Of a stretch of 64,000 nucleotides of DNA, positions 35,045 to 45,200 are shown in pieces; position 1 is the first letter of the stretch; each line of letters starts with the position of its first letter. Source of the stretch: Pedobacter chitinilyticus (lineage in GTDB: Bacteria; Bacteroidota; Bacteroidia; Sphingobacteriales; Sphingobacteriaceae); NCBI RefSeq assembly GCF_003313385.1, contig NZ_QMHN01000008.1:1-64000 (forward strand), read 5' to 3'. The notes beneath the pieces are model-generated. The model saw only the letters and a program-made list of their open reading frames with translations, searched no databases and had not been told where the DNA came from. The translations under genes and the position numbers were made by a program.

Positions 35045-35524
35045 ATGATAGAAATCTACACAGACGGAGCAGCAAGCGGAAATCCAGGTCCTGGCGGTTA
35101 TGGCGTTATCCTACGTTCGGGCAAGCACTATAAAGAATTAAGTGGCGGTTTTAGAATGACCACCAACAATCGTATGGAACTTTTGGCCGTGATTGTAGCC
35201 CTTAAGGCTTTAAAAACACCAGGGCAGCAAGTCGTTGTCTTCTCCGATAGCAAATATGTAGTAGATGCGGTAGAAAAAGGTTGGGTATTTGGCTGGGTAC
35301 AAAAAGGTTTTAAAGACAAAAAGAATAAGGATTTGTGGTTGCAATATCTTCAACAGCACAAATTACATCAAGTTAAATTCAAGTGGATTAAAGGCCACAA
35401 TGAACACCCAGAAAATGAACGCTGCGACCGACTAGCGGTAGCGGCTTCACAAGATAAGGCGAACTGGGCCATCGACAGCGCTTTTGAAGCGGAACGAAAT
35501 AGCAATAATACTTTTCTTTCTTAG
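35045..35524 (+). CDS. rnhA: Ribonuclease HI
   Basis: 159 residues, normal length. The four catalytic acids are visible: Asp7 in 'IYTDGAASGNPGPGGYG', Glu45 in 'NNRMELLAV', Asp68 in 'VVFSDSKYVVDAV', and the last Asp in 'NERCDRLAV'; the basic handle 'GWVQKGFKDKKNKDLW' and the active-site His in 'WIKGHNEHPENE' are also present. It cuts the RNA strand of RNA-DNA hybrids in the cytoplasm. The TPR gene follows after 37 bases on the same strand. Confidence 0.96.
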   Translation: MIEIYTDGAASGNPGPGGYGVILRSGKHYKELSGGFRMTTNNRMELLAVIVALKALKTPGQQVVVFSDSKYVVDAVEKGWVFGWVQKGFKDKKNKDLWLQYLQQHKLHQVKFKWIKGHNEHPENERCDRLAVAASQDKANWAIDSAFEAERNSNNTFLS

Positions 35525-35561
35525 CATTATTATGTAGTTTTAATCTAATTTACAATCTCAT

Positions 35562-36305
35562 ATGATGTTTGCCTATTGGAACGACTATTACTATATCGTT
35601 ATCATTTTACAAATTATCGCCATCATCCACGCTATCAAAACTGGTAGAAGGGAATGGATATACCTATTGATTTTCTTACCCGCCATTGGGGCTATTGTCT
35701 ATTTCTTCATGGAGTTCCTTCCTGAAATGCGTAGAGGAAGTGGTTCCAAAAGCCTCACCAAAGCCCTGTTTCCTAATAGAGAAATTAATGAATGGGAACG
35801 AAAGCTACAGGTTTCGGATAGCGTAACCAATAAACTGGGCCTTTCAAAGGCTTATGCCAACCAAAAAAAATATGACCAAGCCATCACGTTAACGCTGGAT
35901 TGTCTTAAAGGACATTATGATGATGATCCCGCTATTTTACTACAGCTGTCACGTCAGTACTTTTATAGTGGACAATACCAAGAAAGCATCAAGTATTTCG
36001 ACCGATTTAACAGCAAAACTTCTATTAAAACAGCAGAAGATGAACTGCTATATGCAAGAGCTTTGGAGGGCATCGGAAACGAAGATGCTGCAAACGATGA
36101 TTACAAACGGATTATTCGTGTTCACCATTCCATAGAAGCGCGTTATTATTATGGCTTATTCTTAAAAAACCGCAAGCAAACAGAGCAAGCAAAAGAACAG
36201 TTTAGGGCTATAAGAAGCGAACTCAAACTTTTACCGCGATATTTAAGGAAAAGAAATGCGAAATGGCTAAGATTGGCTATTAAAGAATCCATCGCATTAA
36301 AATAA
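35562..36305 (+). CDS. Membrane-anchored TPR protein with PLDc_N-like N-terminus
   Basis: 247 residues. Two N-terminal membrane segments ('YYYIVIILQIIAIIHAIKTGRREW', 'YLLIFLPAIGAIVYFFMEFLP') make a short helical hairpin of the kind found at the start of phospholipase-D-like synthases. After residue 75 come about four TPR-like helix pairs ('SKAYANQKKYDQAITLTLDCLKGHYDDDPAILLQLS', read in part). It is probably a protein-interaction scaffold on the inner membrane. Likely co-transcribed with rnhA; a strong terminator overlaps its stop codon. Confidence 0.85.
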   Translation: MMFAYWNDYYYIVIILQIIAIIHAIKTGRREWIYLLIFLPAIGAIVYFFMEFLPEMRRGSGSKSLTKALFPNREINEWERKLQVSDSVTNKLGLSKAYANQKKYDQAITLTLDCLKGHYDDDPAILLQLSRQYFYSGQYQESIKYFDRFNSKTSIKTAEDELLYARALEGIGNEDAANDDYKRIIRVHHSIEARYYYGLFLKNRKQTEQAKEQFRAIRSELKLLPRYLRKRNAKWLRLAIKESIALK

Positions 36306-36335
36306 GAAAGCCATCTCAGCAGAGATGGCTTTCTT
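36304..36335 (+). terminator. Terminator after the TPR gene
   Basis: AAGAAAGCCATCTC, loop AGCA, GAGATGGCTTTCTT: a perfect 14-bp stem that starts inside the stop codon of the TPR gene. The T-run is interrupted (TTTCTTATTT), yet the stem is strong. Confidence 0.85.
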
Positions 36336-36380
36336 ATTTACGTTTATATTTTTAATCTCTCTATGATTTCGCGAACGCTA

Positions 36381-36515
36381 TAGGATTGCTTCGTACCTCG
36401 CAATGACGGTTAAATTATACCTCATTTCAACGAAGTATGACTAAGCAATTCCATAATTATAACTCCTAACACTAACGCTTTAAGATTGCTTCGCAAAGCT
36501 CGCAATGACGGTTAG
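36381..36515. repeat. Two copies of the GATTGCTTCG...CGCAATGACGG dispersed repeat
   Basis: GATTGCTTCGTACCTCGCAA plus TGACGG near 36383-36408 and GATTGCTTCG then CAAAGCTCGCAATGACGG near 36483-36511, with a loosely related CATTTCAACGAAGTATGA between. Similar pieces occur at 13153 and 60333. This is a short dispersed motif, not a gene. Confidence 0.7.
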
Positions 36516-36521
36516 GTCAAC

Positions 36522-37040
36522 TTACTTTATTGAAACTGGAACAGATACTTTATCCCATTCCAAAGAAAATCCTTTGCTATGTACCTTATAAACCAATCTT
36601 TCTTGCGTTTCAGCTAAGGGCTTTACCTTTACATCAACCCTTAAAGCATCTTTAGCTTCTTCATATTTGTAAGCTCCCCATTGTTTAGGCTCTTTGTTAA
36701 AGATGGCCGTCCAAGTACCACTTTCTTTAGGGATTAAGAAAAAGCTATATTTTCCAGCAGGCAAGTTTTTACCTTCTACCTTAATATCTTTGTCGGTTTC
36801 AAAAGTAGTAGCATCATTAGCACCCGCACGCCAAACTTTGTCGTAAGCTTCCAATCCACCCCAAATTTTGCGTCCCTTTACGGCTGGGCTACTGTAGTTA
36901 ATGGTAATTGTAGCACCATTCACCTTGCCTGTAGCCGTAGCCGCTGGGCTAGGTTTAGGTTTCGCATCTTGGGCCATTGCTCCTACAGAAACGAAAAGCG
37001 CAAGCACTGCTGTTGCCATTGTTTTAATTGTTGATTTCAT
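36522..37040 (-). CDS. DUF2911 secreted protein
   Basis: 172 residues with a signal peptide ([24 protein letters not shown]). The DUF2911 pattern is intact: '[24 protein letters not shown]', '[25 protein letters not shown]', '[12 protein letters not shown]' and '[11 protein letters not shown]' (in part). This domain is common in Bacteroidota periplasmic proteins, role unknown. Single gene. Confidence 0.93.
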   Translation of the reverse strand: MKSTIKTMATAVLALFVSVGAMAQDAKPKPSPAATATGKVNGATITINYSSPAVKGRKIWGGLEAYDKVWRAGANDATTFETDKDIKVEGKNLPAGKYSFFLIPKESGTWTAIFNKEPKQWGAYKYEEAKDALRVDVKVKPLAETQERLVYKVHSKGFSLEWDKVSVPVSIK

Positions 37041-37127
37041 AACTTTTAATTTTATCTTTTTGATTTGATACTAAGTTAACTGATAATCTCTCAAATATCC
37101 TAGCACCAACAATAAAATTACGGACAA

Positions 37128-37157
37128 CAAAAAAGGCGAGTTTATGCACTCGCCTTC
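37128..37157 (-). terminator. Terminator of fbp
   Basis: AGGCGAGT, loop TTATGC, ACTCGCCT with a run of six A on the plus strand (T on the minus strand). It lies 25 bases past the fbp stop on the minus strand. Confidence 0.88.
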
Positions 37158-37181
37158 TTGTATTATTTAACCAATAAAAGA

Positions 37182-38231
37182 CTAGGCTGTTTTAATTTCT
37201 ACCGTTTTTTCTGAAAGCTTTTCAACAGGCGAAAACTCTGCCATAAATTCCTCAGCCTTCTTCACCATTTTAGGAGAACCCACAAAAATAGCTACACGTT
37301 GATGCAATTCAGTAGGTTCTATATCCAAAATTCTATTTAAACCATCAGAAGCAATTCCTCCAGCTTGCTCAATAATAAAGGCCATTGGATTACACTCGTA
37401 CAACAAGCGTAGTTTGCCTTTTGGTGAAGCCGAGGTTGTTGGGTACATATAGATACCGCCCTTAATTAAACTTCTGTGAATATCGGCGGCCATGGCCCCA
37501 ATATATCTCGAAGTATAAGGTCTGTTCGTTGCCTTATCTTCTACCTGCGCATATTTAATGTATTTTTTCACTCCTTCAGGGAAATGAACATAGTTTCCTT
37601 CGTTGATAGAATAGATCACCCCATCCTCTGGAATTTTCATATTTGGGTGCGATAGACAGAACTCCCCTATCGATGGATCCAAGGTAAATCCATTGACACC
37701 TTTTCCTGTGGTATAAACCATCATCGTAGACGAGCCATAAATTACGTATCCCGCAGCCACTTGTTCCGTACCTTTTTGCAACACATCATCCAAAGTAGCT
37801 GGTCCTTCTGTAGATTTCCTTCTATAGATCGAAAAAATAGTTCCCACGGTTACATTGATATCAATATTAGAGGAACCATCCAAAGGATCAATACATACAA
37901 TATATCTGGCGTTTTTGGATACCGGTGATTCAATACGCACAAAATCATCCTCTTCTTCTGAAGCCACAATACAGCATTCGCCACCACTGGTTAGGGCCGA
38001 AATAAATTGCTCGTTAGCATATACATCAAGCTTTTTTTGTCCCTCTCCTTGTATATTAATGGTATCTGCATCACCCAAAATATCAACCAAACCCGCTTTA
38101 TTCACTTCTCGGTTCACAATTTTTGAGGCAATACCAATATCTCTCAACAAGCGAGAAAGCTCTCCTTTAGCATACGGGAAATCCGCTTGCTTTTCAATAA
38201 TAAACTGGCCTAATGTTTTTATACCCGACAT
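37182..38231 (-). CDS. fbp: Class 1 fructose-1,6-bisphosphatase
   Basis: 349 residues. The metal-binding signature '[23 protein letters not shown]' and the later '[19 protein letters not shown]' place it in the class I family; '[14 protein letters not shown]' holds the first acidic metal ligands. It hydrolyses fructose-1,6-bisphosphate to fructose-6-phosphate in gluconeogenesis, cytoplasmic. The C-terminus 'AVIK' style tail is short and normal. The YfcE-like gene lies 24 bases upstream on the same strand, so the two may share a transcript. Confidence 0.96.
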   Translation of the reverse strand: MSGIKTLGQFIIEKQADFPYAKGELSRLLRDIGIASKIVNREVNKAGLVDILGDADTINIQGEGQKKLDVYANEQFISALTSGGECCIVASEEEDDFVRIESPVSKNARYIVCIDPLDGSSNIDINVTVGTIFSIYRRKSTEGPATLDDVLQKGTEQVAAGYVIYGSSTMMVYTTGKGVNGFTLDPSIGEFCLSHPNMKIPEDGVIYSINEGNYVHFPEGVKKYIKYAQVEDKATNRPYTSRYIGAMAADIHRSLIKGGIYMYPTTSASPKGKLRLLYECNPMAFIIEQAGGIASDGLNRILDIEPTELHQRVAIFVGSPKMVKKAEEFMAEFSPVEKLSEKTVEIKTA

Positions 38232-38255
38232 TTTTTACTTAGTGTATTTTTTACG

Positions 38256-38747
38256 TTATCTATCCCCTAATTCTATGGCCTCTAAGGTATGGATTTTTTC
38301 TTCGGAAATACAAAAGCGAATCAAAGTTCTTTTCTTGTGCCAGCCGTGTTTTCCAGCCGCACCGGGATTAATATGCAAACATTGTATTTTTTTATCGAAA
38401 ACTACTTTCAAAATATGTGAGTGTCCAGAAATGAAAAGCTGAGGAGGCTTAGTGTAAATTTCCTTCTTTACCTGAGGCGCATACCTATCGGGATAACCGC
38501 CAATATGCGTCATCCAAACATCCACCTGTTCGCACTTAAATCTTAAATGCTCTGGAAAAGCTGCTCGAATATCTGGCCCATCTATGTTTCCATACACGCC
38601 GAGCAAAGGTTTAAAGGCTGCCAAAGGCTCAATTACATTAGGCCCAAAATCACCAGCATGCCAAATTTCGTCTCTATCGTCAAAATATTTAAACACCGCA
38701 TCATCTAAAAAACCATGCGTATCTGAGATTAAACCTATTTTTTTCAT
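38256..38747 (-). CDS. YfcE/MJ0936-type metallophosphoesterase
   Basis: 163 residues, the single-domain length. Motifs: 'IGLISDTHGFLDD', 'EIWHAGDFG', 'GVYGNIDGPD', 'WMTHIGGYPDRY' and 'LFISGHSHILKV' followed by 'HINPGAAGKHG'. Cytoplasmic phosphodiesterase of unknown natural substrate; relatives cleave cyclic nucleotides or bis-pNPP in vitro. Upstream of fbp with a 24-base gap. Confidence 0.93.
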   Translation of the reverse strand: MKKIGLISDTHGFLDDAVFKYFDDRDEIWHAGDFGPNVIEPLAAFKPLLGVYGNIDGPDIRAAFPEHLRFKCEQVDVWMTHIGGYPDRYAPQVKKEIYTKPPQLFISGHSHILKVVFDKKIQCLHINPGAAGKHGWHKKRTLIRFCISEEKIHTLEAIELGDR

Positions 38748-38847
38748 TTATTAGATATGAGTATTGAGATATGAGTATTGAGACTTCATCCCAAACTTAT
38801 ATCTGGTAAATATTTTTTTGGAAAGCATTTTCAGTGCTGCTATTTTA

Positions 38848-38998
38848 AATCCGTCGGGCTTTTTGCTACAATCTTTTTGTTTGTTGTCATTGTGAACGTT
38901 AGCAAAGAATCTCTAAGTTATTGCACATTGAAGGAGATTCCTCGTTCCTCGGAATGACAGGTAGACAAACAAAAAGTATTTCCGCTTCAATCCCGTTT
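38848..38998. repeat. Composite dispersed element (arm - palindrome - arm)
   Basis: Left arm CGTCGGGCTTTTTGCTACAA plus TCTTTTTG, a core that starts TGTCATTGTGAACG and ends TCGGAATGACAG, and right arm CAAAAAGTATTTCCGCTTCA plus ATCCCG. The same order, in reverse orientation, is at 58119-58275, and a version with a different core lies at 57620-57730. The core is itself an inverted repeat (TGTCATT / AATGACA; AGAATCTC / GAGATTCC). Confidence 0.8.
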
Positions 38999-39049
38999 AA
39001 TTTACAAAGCCAGTTTTTCAAAGCGCACAACCCTACCATGCTATATACC

Positions 39050-39087
39050 CAAAAAGACTTACGAAGTTTTAGAAACTTCGTAAGTCT
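39050..39087 (-). terminator. Terminator of the 600-residue serine hydrolase
   Basis: AGACTTACGAAGTTT, loop TAG, AAACTTCGTAAGTCT: a perfect 15-bp stem; on the minus strand it is followed by TTTTTGGG. It starts 14 bases after the stop codon. Confidence 0.9.
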
Positions 39088-39101
39088 GATATGAGATTCC
39101 C

Positions 39102-40904
39102 TTAATTTTTCCTAGTTGCTTTAAAAGTACCGTTAGGCTGTACAAGCAACATAGAAGTTGCTTTTTTACCCGATGGACCTTCAAATTTAATGCTATAGCC
39201 CTCCAAAGCTTTTAGCTCAAAGGTCTTCTCATCAACTACCACCGTTTCGTATTCTGGTTGTCCAGGAACAGACACATACAACACATCTCCCTTCAAATAA
39301 ACTTTTGCTGGCGTCTTTCCCAACATATATTCACCAACCAAATTCTCTAGTATTTTCGCCTCTAATTTTTTCACTTCTGGTTTAAAATCAAACATCACGG
39401 GTTTTTCGCTACCATCTAAAAAGATACCTATTCCGCTGATCTTACCATCAACACCACTAGAAAAATTAAACATCAAATTACTTTGTGCCGTATCTACCAC
39501 ACCATTTTTATCCACAGATTTTGGATCAAATACATCATAATGCATGTGTTTAAGCAATATTTTCTCCTCTCCCAATATTGTACGCAAAGCATTGTTCTCA
39601 AGCGTCACCTTAATGATACCATAAGCCTCATTTTCAAAAGAACCCACATAATCTTTCAACGGATGCGACGGATTTGTGTTTGAAATGATAGTTGCCTTTT
39701 TGAGTTCTTTGTTTGCCTTGTTAGCTTTTTCCGTTTCTGCTTTTGCTTCACCATTCCAATCCACCGGTTTCAAATCAAACATTATATCAGCAATAGCGCT
39801 CGTAATTATATCTGGCACTTTCGACACACTTTGATTGGTTAGTACTACAATGCCTAATTTATCTGAAGGGTAAAAGGCTACATTCGCCGAAAAACCATTG
39901 ATATTACCGCCATGTTCTACCGAATAATGACCTCTATAGGAGCCAATCATCCAACCCAAACCATAATTAGACAAAAAGACATCGTTATGTTTATTAGGCA
40001 AACCTGCATCCATTACCATTTGAGAGCTTGCTGCTTCTCTAATGTAATTAGTAGGCAAAATTTCTTTTCCTTTGAAATATCCACCGCTGATCCAAACTTT
40101 TAACCAGTTGGCCATGTCGTTTACACTACTGTTAATGCTCCCAGCTGGCCCCATACCATTAATATTGTAGTAATCTATTTTTTTAATTTCATTACCATTA
40201 ACAACGGTATAAGGCAATGCCGCATCGCTATCGTTCTTAAAAGTTTCGATATCAGTATTAGAACGGGTCATTTCTAAGGGATCAAAAAACTTCTCTTTGA
40301 TATTTTGCTCCCAAGTTTTACCACTCAAGCGTTCTACAATCATACCTTGAGCTAAAAACATAAAATTGTTATAGTACCATCTCTCCCTAACACCAGAAGT
40401 TGGCTTCATGTATTTTACTCTTTTAATAATGCTATCTCTATTGGCTGTATTAAATAAAAACCAAGACAAATCGTACCTCGACAATCCTGTTCTGTGCGCC
40501 ATTAAATCACGCACCGTAATTTGATTATTCATTTCGGCATTATAAAAGCTCAATTGAGGTAATAGGCTGGTTGCTTTATCATCCAATTTTAGCTTACCAT
40601 CTTTTTCCAACAAACCAACCAGCGAGGAAGTGAATGCTTTAGAGCTTGAACCAATGGCAAAAAGTGTATTTGGTGTTACTGGTTTTTTATTTTCCAAATC
40701 GCGATAGCCAAACCCTTTGCTATAAATAACTTGATCTCCTTTTACAATGGCCACTGCAAAACCTGCAATATGCTGATCTTTTAAAACTTGGTTTAAAACC
40801 GAATCGATACTCGATTTTTGTACGGCTACTTTACTTTTTGTTTGCGCTTTTACCGAAAAAGCAGTGGTTATTAGTAACGAGGTAATTAAGACAGAAAGCT
40901 TCAT
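39102..40904 (-). CDS. Serine hydrolase (beta-lactamase class C fold) with DUF3471-like C-terminus
   Basis: 600 residues with a signal peptide (MKLSVLITSLLITTAFSVKAQ). Residues 30-380 are the catalytic domain with 'AIGSSSKAFTSSLVG' (Ser-x-x-Lys), 'RWYYNNFMFLAQG' (Tyr-x-Asn) and 'SVEHGGNINGFSA' (His-Gly-Gly). Residues about 420-600 form a lipocalin-like DUF3471-type domain ('LKDYVGSFENEAYGIIKVTLENNALR' in part). All three motifs are intact, unlike the hydrolase at 16640. Location periplasmic; substrate unknown. Single gene. Confidence 0.92.
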   Translation of the reverse strand: MKLSVLITSLLITTAFSVKAQTKSKVAVQKSSIDSVLNQVLKDQHIAGFAVAIVKGDQVIYSKGFGYRDLENKKPVTPNTLFAIGSSSKAFTSSLVGLLEKDGKLKLDDKATSLLPQLSFYNAEMNNQITVRDLMAHRTGLSRYDLSWFLFNTANRDSIIKRVKYMKPTSGVRERWYYNNFMFLAQGMIVERLSGKTWEQNIKEKFFDPLEMTRSNTDIETFKNDSDAALPYTVVNGNEIKKIDYYNINGMGPAGSINSSVNDMANWLKVWISGGYFKGKEILPTNYIREAASSQMVMDAGLPNKHNDVFLSNYGLGWMIGSYRGHYSVEHGGNINGFSANVAFYPSDKLGIVVLTNQSVSKVPDIITSAIADIMFDLKPVDWNGEAKAETEKANKANKELKKATIISNTNPSHPLKDYVGSFENEAYGIIKVTLENNALRTILGEEKILLKHMHYDVFDPKSVDKNGVVDTAQSNLMFNFSSGVDGKISGIGIFLDGSEKPVMFDFKPEVKKLEAKILENLVGEYMLGKTPAKVYLKGDVLYVSVPGQPEYETVVVDEKTFELKALEGYSIKFEGPSGKKATSMLLVQPNGTFKATRKN

Positions 40905-40968
40905 TTAACGGGTTTAAAATGTATTTAAATTAGAAATTATCACTATAACAATTGTTTATTGGAACGAT

Positions 40969-41673
40969 TTAGTATGCTAAAAAAAAGTCTTTTAGCAATA
41001 ACTCGTATGCTTTGGTATATTTCTTTTCACTTTCGTAAATCATGAAATCTTTTTCTGCCAGACTAGACTTTTCTCTCTCCAAACAGACAATACGCCTAAA
41101 CTCAGGCTTGGTAATGTCCGAGTGCAATTTAACCAAATGGGTTAGAAATAGGCCTTTCATTTTTGCTTTTTCTACTAAATCCTGAGCTTGCTTAACAGGC
41201 AGCACGACCCAAAAGCAACCCTCTGGACTTAGCAAAGCAGCTACTTTCTCAATCAGATCATTAAAAAAGGTATCACTGGCATGCCTGGCCATCTCCTTCT
41301 TTTTCTCCGCATTTTTAAGGTCGTTCACAAAAAAAGGTGGATTGCTGACGATTAGATCAAATTGATCTGAATTATTGTATTGCTCAATTGGCATGTGGTG
41401 AACGGATAATTGCCTATTGAAAACAGAATTCTCAAAATTTCTTCCTGCAGTTATTGAAGCCTGCTCATCTATTTCTACGGCGTGAACTTGTGCTTTTGGA
41501 AAACGTTGCGCCAACATTAATGCGATGACACCCGTACCTGTACCAATATCTAATATCCGTTGCGGATCTGGATGCTTCGCCATCGTCCCCAACAACACAC
41601 CGTCGGTATTGATCCTCATGGCACAGCCAGTTTGGTCTATTTCAAATTGTTTAAAACGGAAAATATGTTTCAT
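40969..41673 (-). CDS. trmN6: tRNA1(Val) (adenine(37)-N6)-methyltransferase
   Basis: 234 residues from the ATG at 41673 ('MKHIFRFKQFEIDQTGCAMRINTDG'); a longer frame reaches 41751 but runs into the upstream VOC gene. Motif I 'RILDIGTGTGVIALMLAQRFP' binds S-adenosylmethionine and 'FDLIVSNPPFF' is the catalytic Asn-Pro-Pro-Phe motif of N6-adenine methyltransferases. It methylates A37 of tRNA1(Val). The start is one base after the stop codon of the VOC gene, so the two are an operon. Confidence 0.92.
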   Translation of the reverse strand: MKHIFRFKQFEIDQTGCAMRINTDGVLLGTMAKHPDPQRILDIGTGTGVIALMLAQRFPKAQVHAVEIDEQASITAGRNFENSVFNRQLSVHHMPIEQYNNSDQFDLIVSNPPFFVNDLKNAEKKKEMARHASDTFFNDLIEKVAALLSPEGCFWVVLPVKQAQDLVEKAKMKGLFLTHLVKLHSDITKPEFRRIVCLEREKSSLAEKDFMIYESEKKYTKAYELLLKDFFLAY

Positions 41674-41674
41674 C

Positions 41675-42058
41675 TTATTTCTCGTAGACTTCCAAAGGCA
41701 ATCCATCAGGATCGGTAAAAAAAGTAAATTGTTTTCCTGTAAACTCATCAATCCTTATGGCTTCGGTCACAATTCCTTTCTTATTTAATTCAGTAATGGT
41801 TGCCGCCACATCATCTACCTCAAAAGCCAAATGCCTTAACCCTTGCGCTTCTGGTCTCGAAGGCCTTGCTGGAGGATTTTCAAAAGAGAACAATTCAATT
41901 TGATAAACACCATTTACAGCCAAATCCAATTTCCACGATTTACGTTCCTTGCGATAAACTTCGCCAAGCACTTCAAAACCTAGCTTATTGACATAAAAGT
42001 CCTTCGATTGCTCATAGTCTGAACAAATTATAGCGATATGATGAATACGGTTAAACAT
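41675..42058 (-). CDS. VOC-family protein, YaeR/GloA2-like
   Basis: 127 residues. 'IHHIAIICSDYEQSKDFYVNKLGF', 'YRKERKSWKLDLAVNG', 'IELFSFENPPARPSRPEAQGLRHLAFEVDD' and 'FTFFTDPDGLPLEVYE' (in part) follow E. coli YaeR almost word for word. Glyoxalase-fold metalloprotein of unknown reaction; the His and Glu metal ligands are kept. Directly upstream of trmN6, and divergent from purL over a 163-base gap. Confidence 0.92.
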   Translation of the reverse strand: MFNRIHHIAIICSDYEQSKDFYVNKLGFEVLGEVYRKERKSWKLDLAVNGVYQIELFSFENPPARPSRPEAQGLRHLAFEVDDVAATITELNKKGIVTEAIRIDEFTGKQFTFFTDPDGLPLEVYEK

Positions 42059-42195
42059 TTTTCAAGTCAAAAGTTTGAAGTCGGGTGTCCGAAGATATGA
42101 CGCCTATTAAATCATTCAAAATTTTATCATTCAAAATTCAATAATTCGGCATACAAATAAACCCAAAAACAGCGAAATTTCTCCTAAAAAAAACC

Positions 42196-42204
42196 TAAAT
42201 TTGC
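42196..42204 (+). promoter_or_regulatory. -7 element TAAATTTGC of purL
   Basis: Matches TAnnTTTG. It covers the in-frame TTG at 42201, which shows that TTG is part of the promoter and not the start; the ATG is at 42222. Confidence 0.6.
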
Positions 42205-42221
42205 GTCTTCAAAAAATAAGC

Positions 42222-45200
42222 ATGATTCATTTCTTTTTAGGTCAATCTGACGAGGTTTTTGTTGTACAAACAAACCATACTTTATCCCAAACTGATACAG
42301 AAAAACTAGCGTGGCTTTTTGGCGGAGCTAAATTGAGCGCCGAAAGCATCCTAACTGGCTTTTTTGTAGGTCCACGAGCGGCTATGATTACTCCTTGGAG
42401 CACCAATGCTGTGGAAATTACTCAAAACATGAGCATAGAGGGAATCATCAGAATTGAGGAATTTAAAAAGGTTGACGAAGGGTTTGCTGCCTACGATCCC
42501 ATGCTTTCGCAGAAATATCAGGAGCTTGGCCAAGATGTTTTCACCATTAACATCAAACCAGAGCCTATTTTAGAAGTAACCGATATCGCTGCCTACAATA
42601 AACAAGAAGGCTTATCGCTAAGCGACGAAGAAGTTGATTATTTAAATGGATTGGCCGAAAAACTGGGAAGACCTTTAACAGACTCTGAAGTTTTTGGTTT
42701 TTCTCAAGTAAACTCCGAGCACTGCCGTCACAAAATATTTAATGGCAAATTTGTAATTGATGGGGTGGAACAACCGACTTCGCTGTTCAAACTCATCAAA
42801 AAAACTTCAGAGACACATCCAAACGACATTGTCTCTGCCTATAAAGATAACGTAGCCTTTGTTAAAGGACCTAAAGTGCAACAATTTGCACCGTCTAAAC
42901 CAGATGAGCCATCGTTTTACGAAACAAAAGACTTTGATTCGGTCATTTCCATCAAAGCCGAAACCCATAACTTCCCTACTACGGTTGAACCTTTTAATGG
43001 CGCTGCTACAGGTTCGGGTGGGGAAATCAGAGATCGTTTAGCTGGTGGACAAGGTTCATTACCATTAGCAGGAACTGCCGTTTACATGACTGCGCTTTCT
43101 CGTTTAGAAGAAAATCGTCCTTGGGAAAAAGGTGTTGAAGAACGCAAATGGTTATACCAAACACCAATGGACATTTTAATCAAAGCTTCTAACGGAGCTT
43201 CTGATTTTGGAAATAAATTCGGTCAGCCATTAATTACTGGTTCCGTATTAACTTTTGAGCACGAAGAGCACAATCGCAAATTAGGTTTCGATAAAGTAAT
43301 TATGCTTGCTGGTGGTATTGGCTACGGCAAAGTAGACCAGGCCAAAAAACAAGAACCAAAAACTGGCGATAATATCGTGGTTTTAGGTGGCGAGAACTAC
43401 CGTATTGGGATGGGTGGTGCCGCCGTATCTTCTGCAGACACTGGTGAGCATGGTTCTGGCATTGAACTAAATGCCATCCAGCGTTCAAACCCCGAAATGC
43501 AAAAGCGTGCAGCTAACGCAGTACGTGCCATGGTTGAAAGCGATCATAACACCATTGTCTCTATTCACGACCATGGTGCTGGCGGTCACTTAAACTGTCT
43601 TTCGGAATTGGTAGAGGCAACTGGCGGTAAAATTGACTTAGATAAATTGCCTGTAGGCGACCCTACTCTATCGGCAAAAGAGATCATCGGCAACGAGTCT
43701 CAAGAACGTATGGGATTGGTGATTGGTGAGGAACATATTGCCACACTACAAAAAATTGCTGACCGTGAGCGTTCACCTATGTACACCGTAGGTAAGGTAA
43801 CTGGCGACCATCGCTTTACTTTTGAATCGGCTACTACAGGTGTTAAACCAATGGATTTAGCGCTTAGCGACATGTTTGGCAGTTCTCCAAAAATGATTAT
43901 GGAAGACAAAACCGTTAATCATCAATATGCCGAAGTAACTTATAGTCAAGATAAAATCAACGAGTATCTAGAGCAGGTGCTTCAATTAGAGGCCGTAGCT
44001 TGTAAAGACTGGTTAACAAATAAAGTGGACAGATGTGTGGGCGGCCGTGTTGCTAAACAACAATGTGCTGGTCCATTGCAATTGCCTTTGAACAACGTAG
44101 GCGTAATGGCATTGGATTTTCAGGGTAAAGAAGGTATTGCTACTTCGGTAGGCCATGCCCCGCTTTCAGCTTTGATTGATGCTGGTGCTGGTAGTAGAAT
44201 TGCCATTGCCGAATCTTTATCAAACATTGTTTGGGCACCGCTAAAAGATGGTTTGAAAAGTGTTTCACTTTCGGCCAACTGGATGTGGGCTTGTAAAAAC
44301 GAAGGTGAAGATGCCCGCCTATACCAAGCCGTTCAAGCTTGTTCAGATTTTGCCATCGACTTAGGAATCAATATCCCAACAGGTAAAGATTCGCTTTCGA
44401 TGAAACAGAAATATAAAGATGGCGATGTGATTGCGCCAGGAACGGTAATTATTTCGGCAGCAGGAAACTGTAATGACATTACCCAAGTGGTAGAACCTGT
44501 TTTGCAGAAAGATGGCGGCAACATTTATTACATCAACTTAAGTAATGATTCTTACAAACTGGGCGGTTCTTCTTTCGCTCAAATTTTAAATAAAATTGGC
44601 AATGAAACTCCTGATGTAAAAGATGCTGCTCAATTTAGCACTACTTTTAACGTCATTCAGGATTTAATCAAAGCTGGAAAAATTAAAGCTGGACACGACG
44701 TAGGTAGCGGTGGTTTAATCACCACGCTTTTAGAGATGTGTTTTGCAGATAAAAACTTAGGGGCAAACCTTGATTTAACTTCATTAGGTGAAGCTGATGC
44801 CTTAAAAGTATTATTCGCTGAAAACATCAGTTTGGTTTTCCAAGCCGATGGAAGTGTTGAAGCTGTTTTAACGGCTAAGGCAGTTAAGTTCCATAAAATT
44901 GGAACAGCAACAAACCAACCAACTTTGAGTGTGACAAATGGCTCACAAAACTATACGTTCGACATTGAGCATCTGCGTGATGTTTGGTATAAAACTTCTT
45001 ATCTACTAGACCGCAAACAAAGTGGCGAAGTAAAAGCGAAAGAGCGTTTTGATAATTATAAAAACCAACCCTTAAAATTCAATTTCCCAGCTCAATTTGA
45101 CGGTAAAAAGCCAGTGACTGATGCGAGCAAACCTCGTCCAAAAGCAGCTATTTTACGTGAAAAAGGAAGCAACTCTGAGCGTGAGGTCGCTAATGCGATG

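Larger units (their letters stand above)
38748..39101. other. Repeat-bearing intergenic region
   Basis: 354 bases between two minus-strand genes. It contains a composite dispersed element (38848-38998) and the terminator of the downstream serine hydrolase (39050-39087). A small direct repeat ATGAGTATTGAGA lies at 38757-38782 beside the start of the YfcE-like gene. No coding frame. Confidence 0.65.

Noticed and set aside
41674-41751. 26-residue N-terminal extension of TrmN6
   Set aside because: It lies inside the VOC gene in another frame, and the family start MKHIFRFKQF is right after that gene's stop codon.
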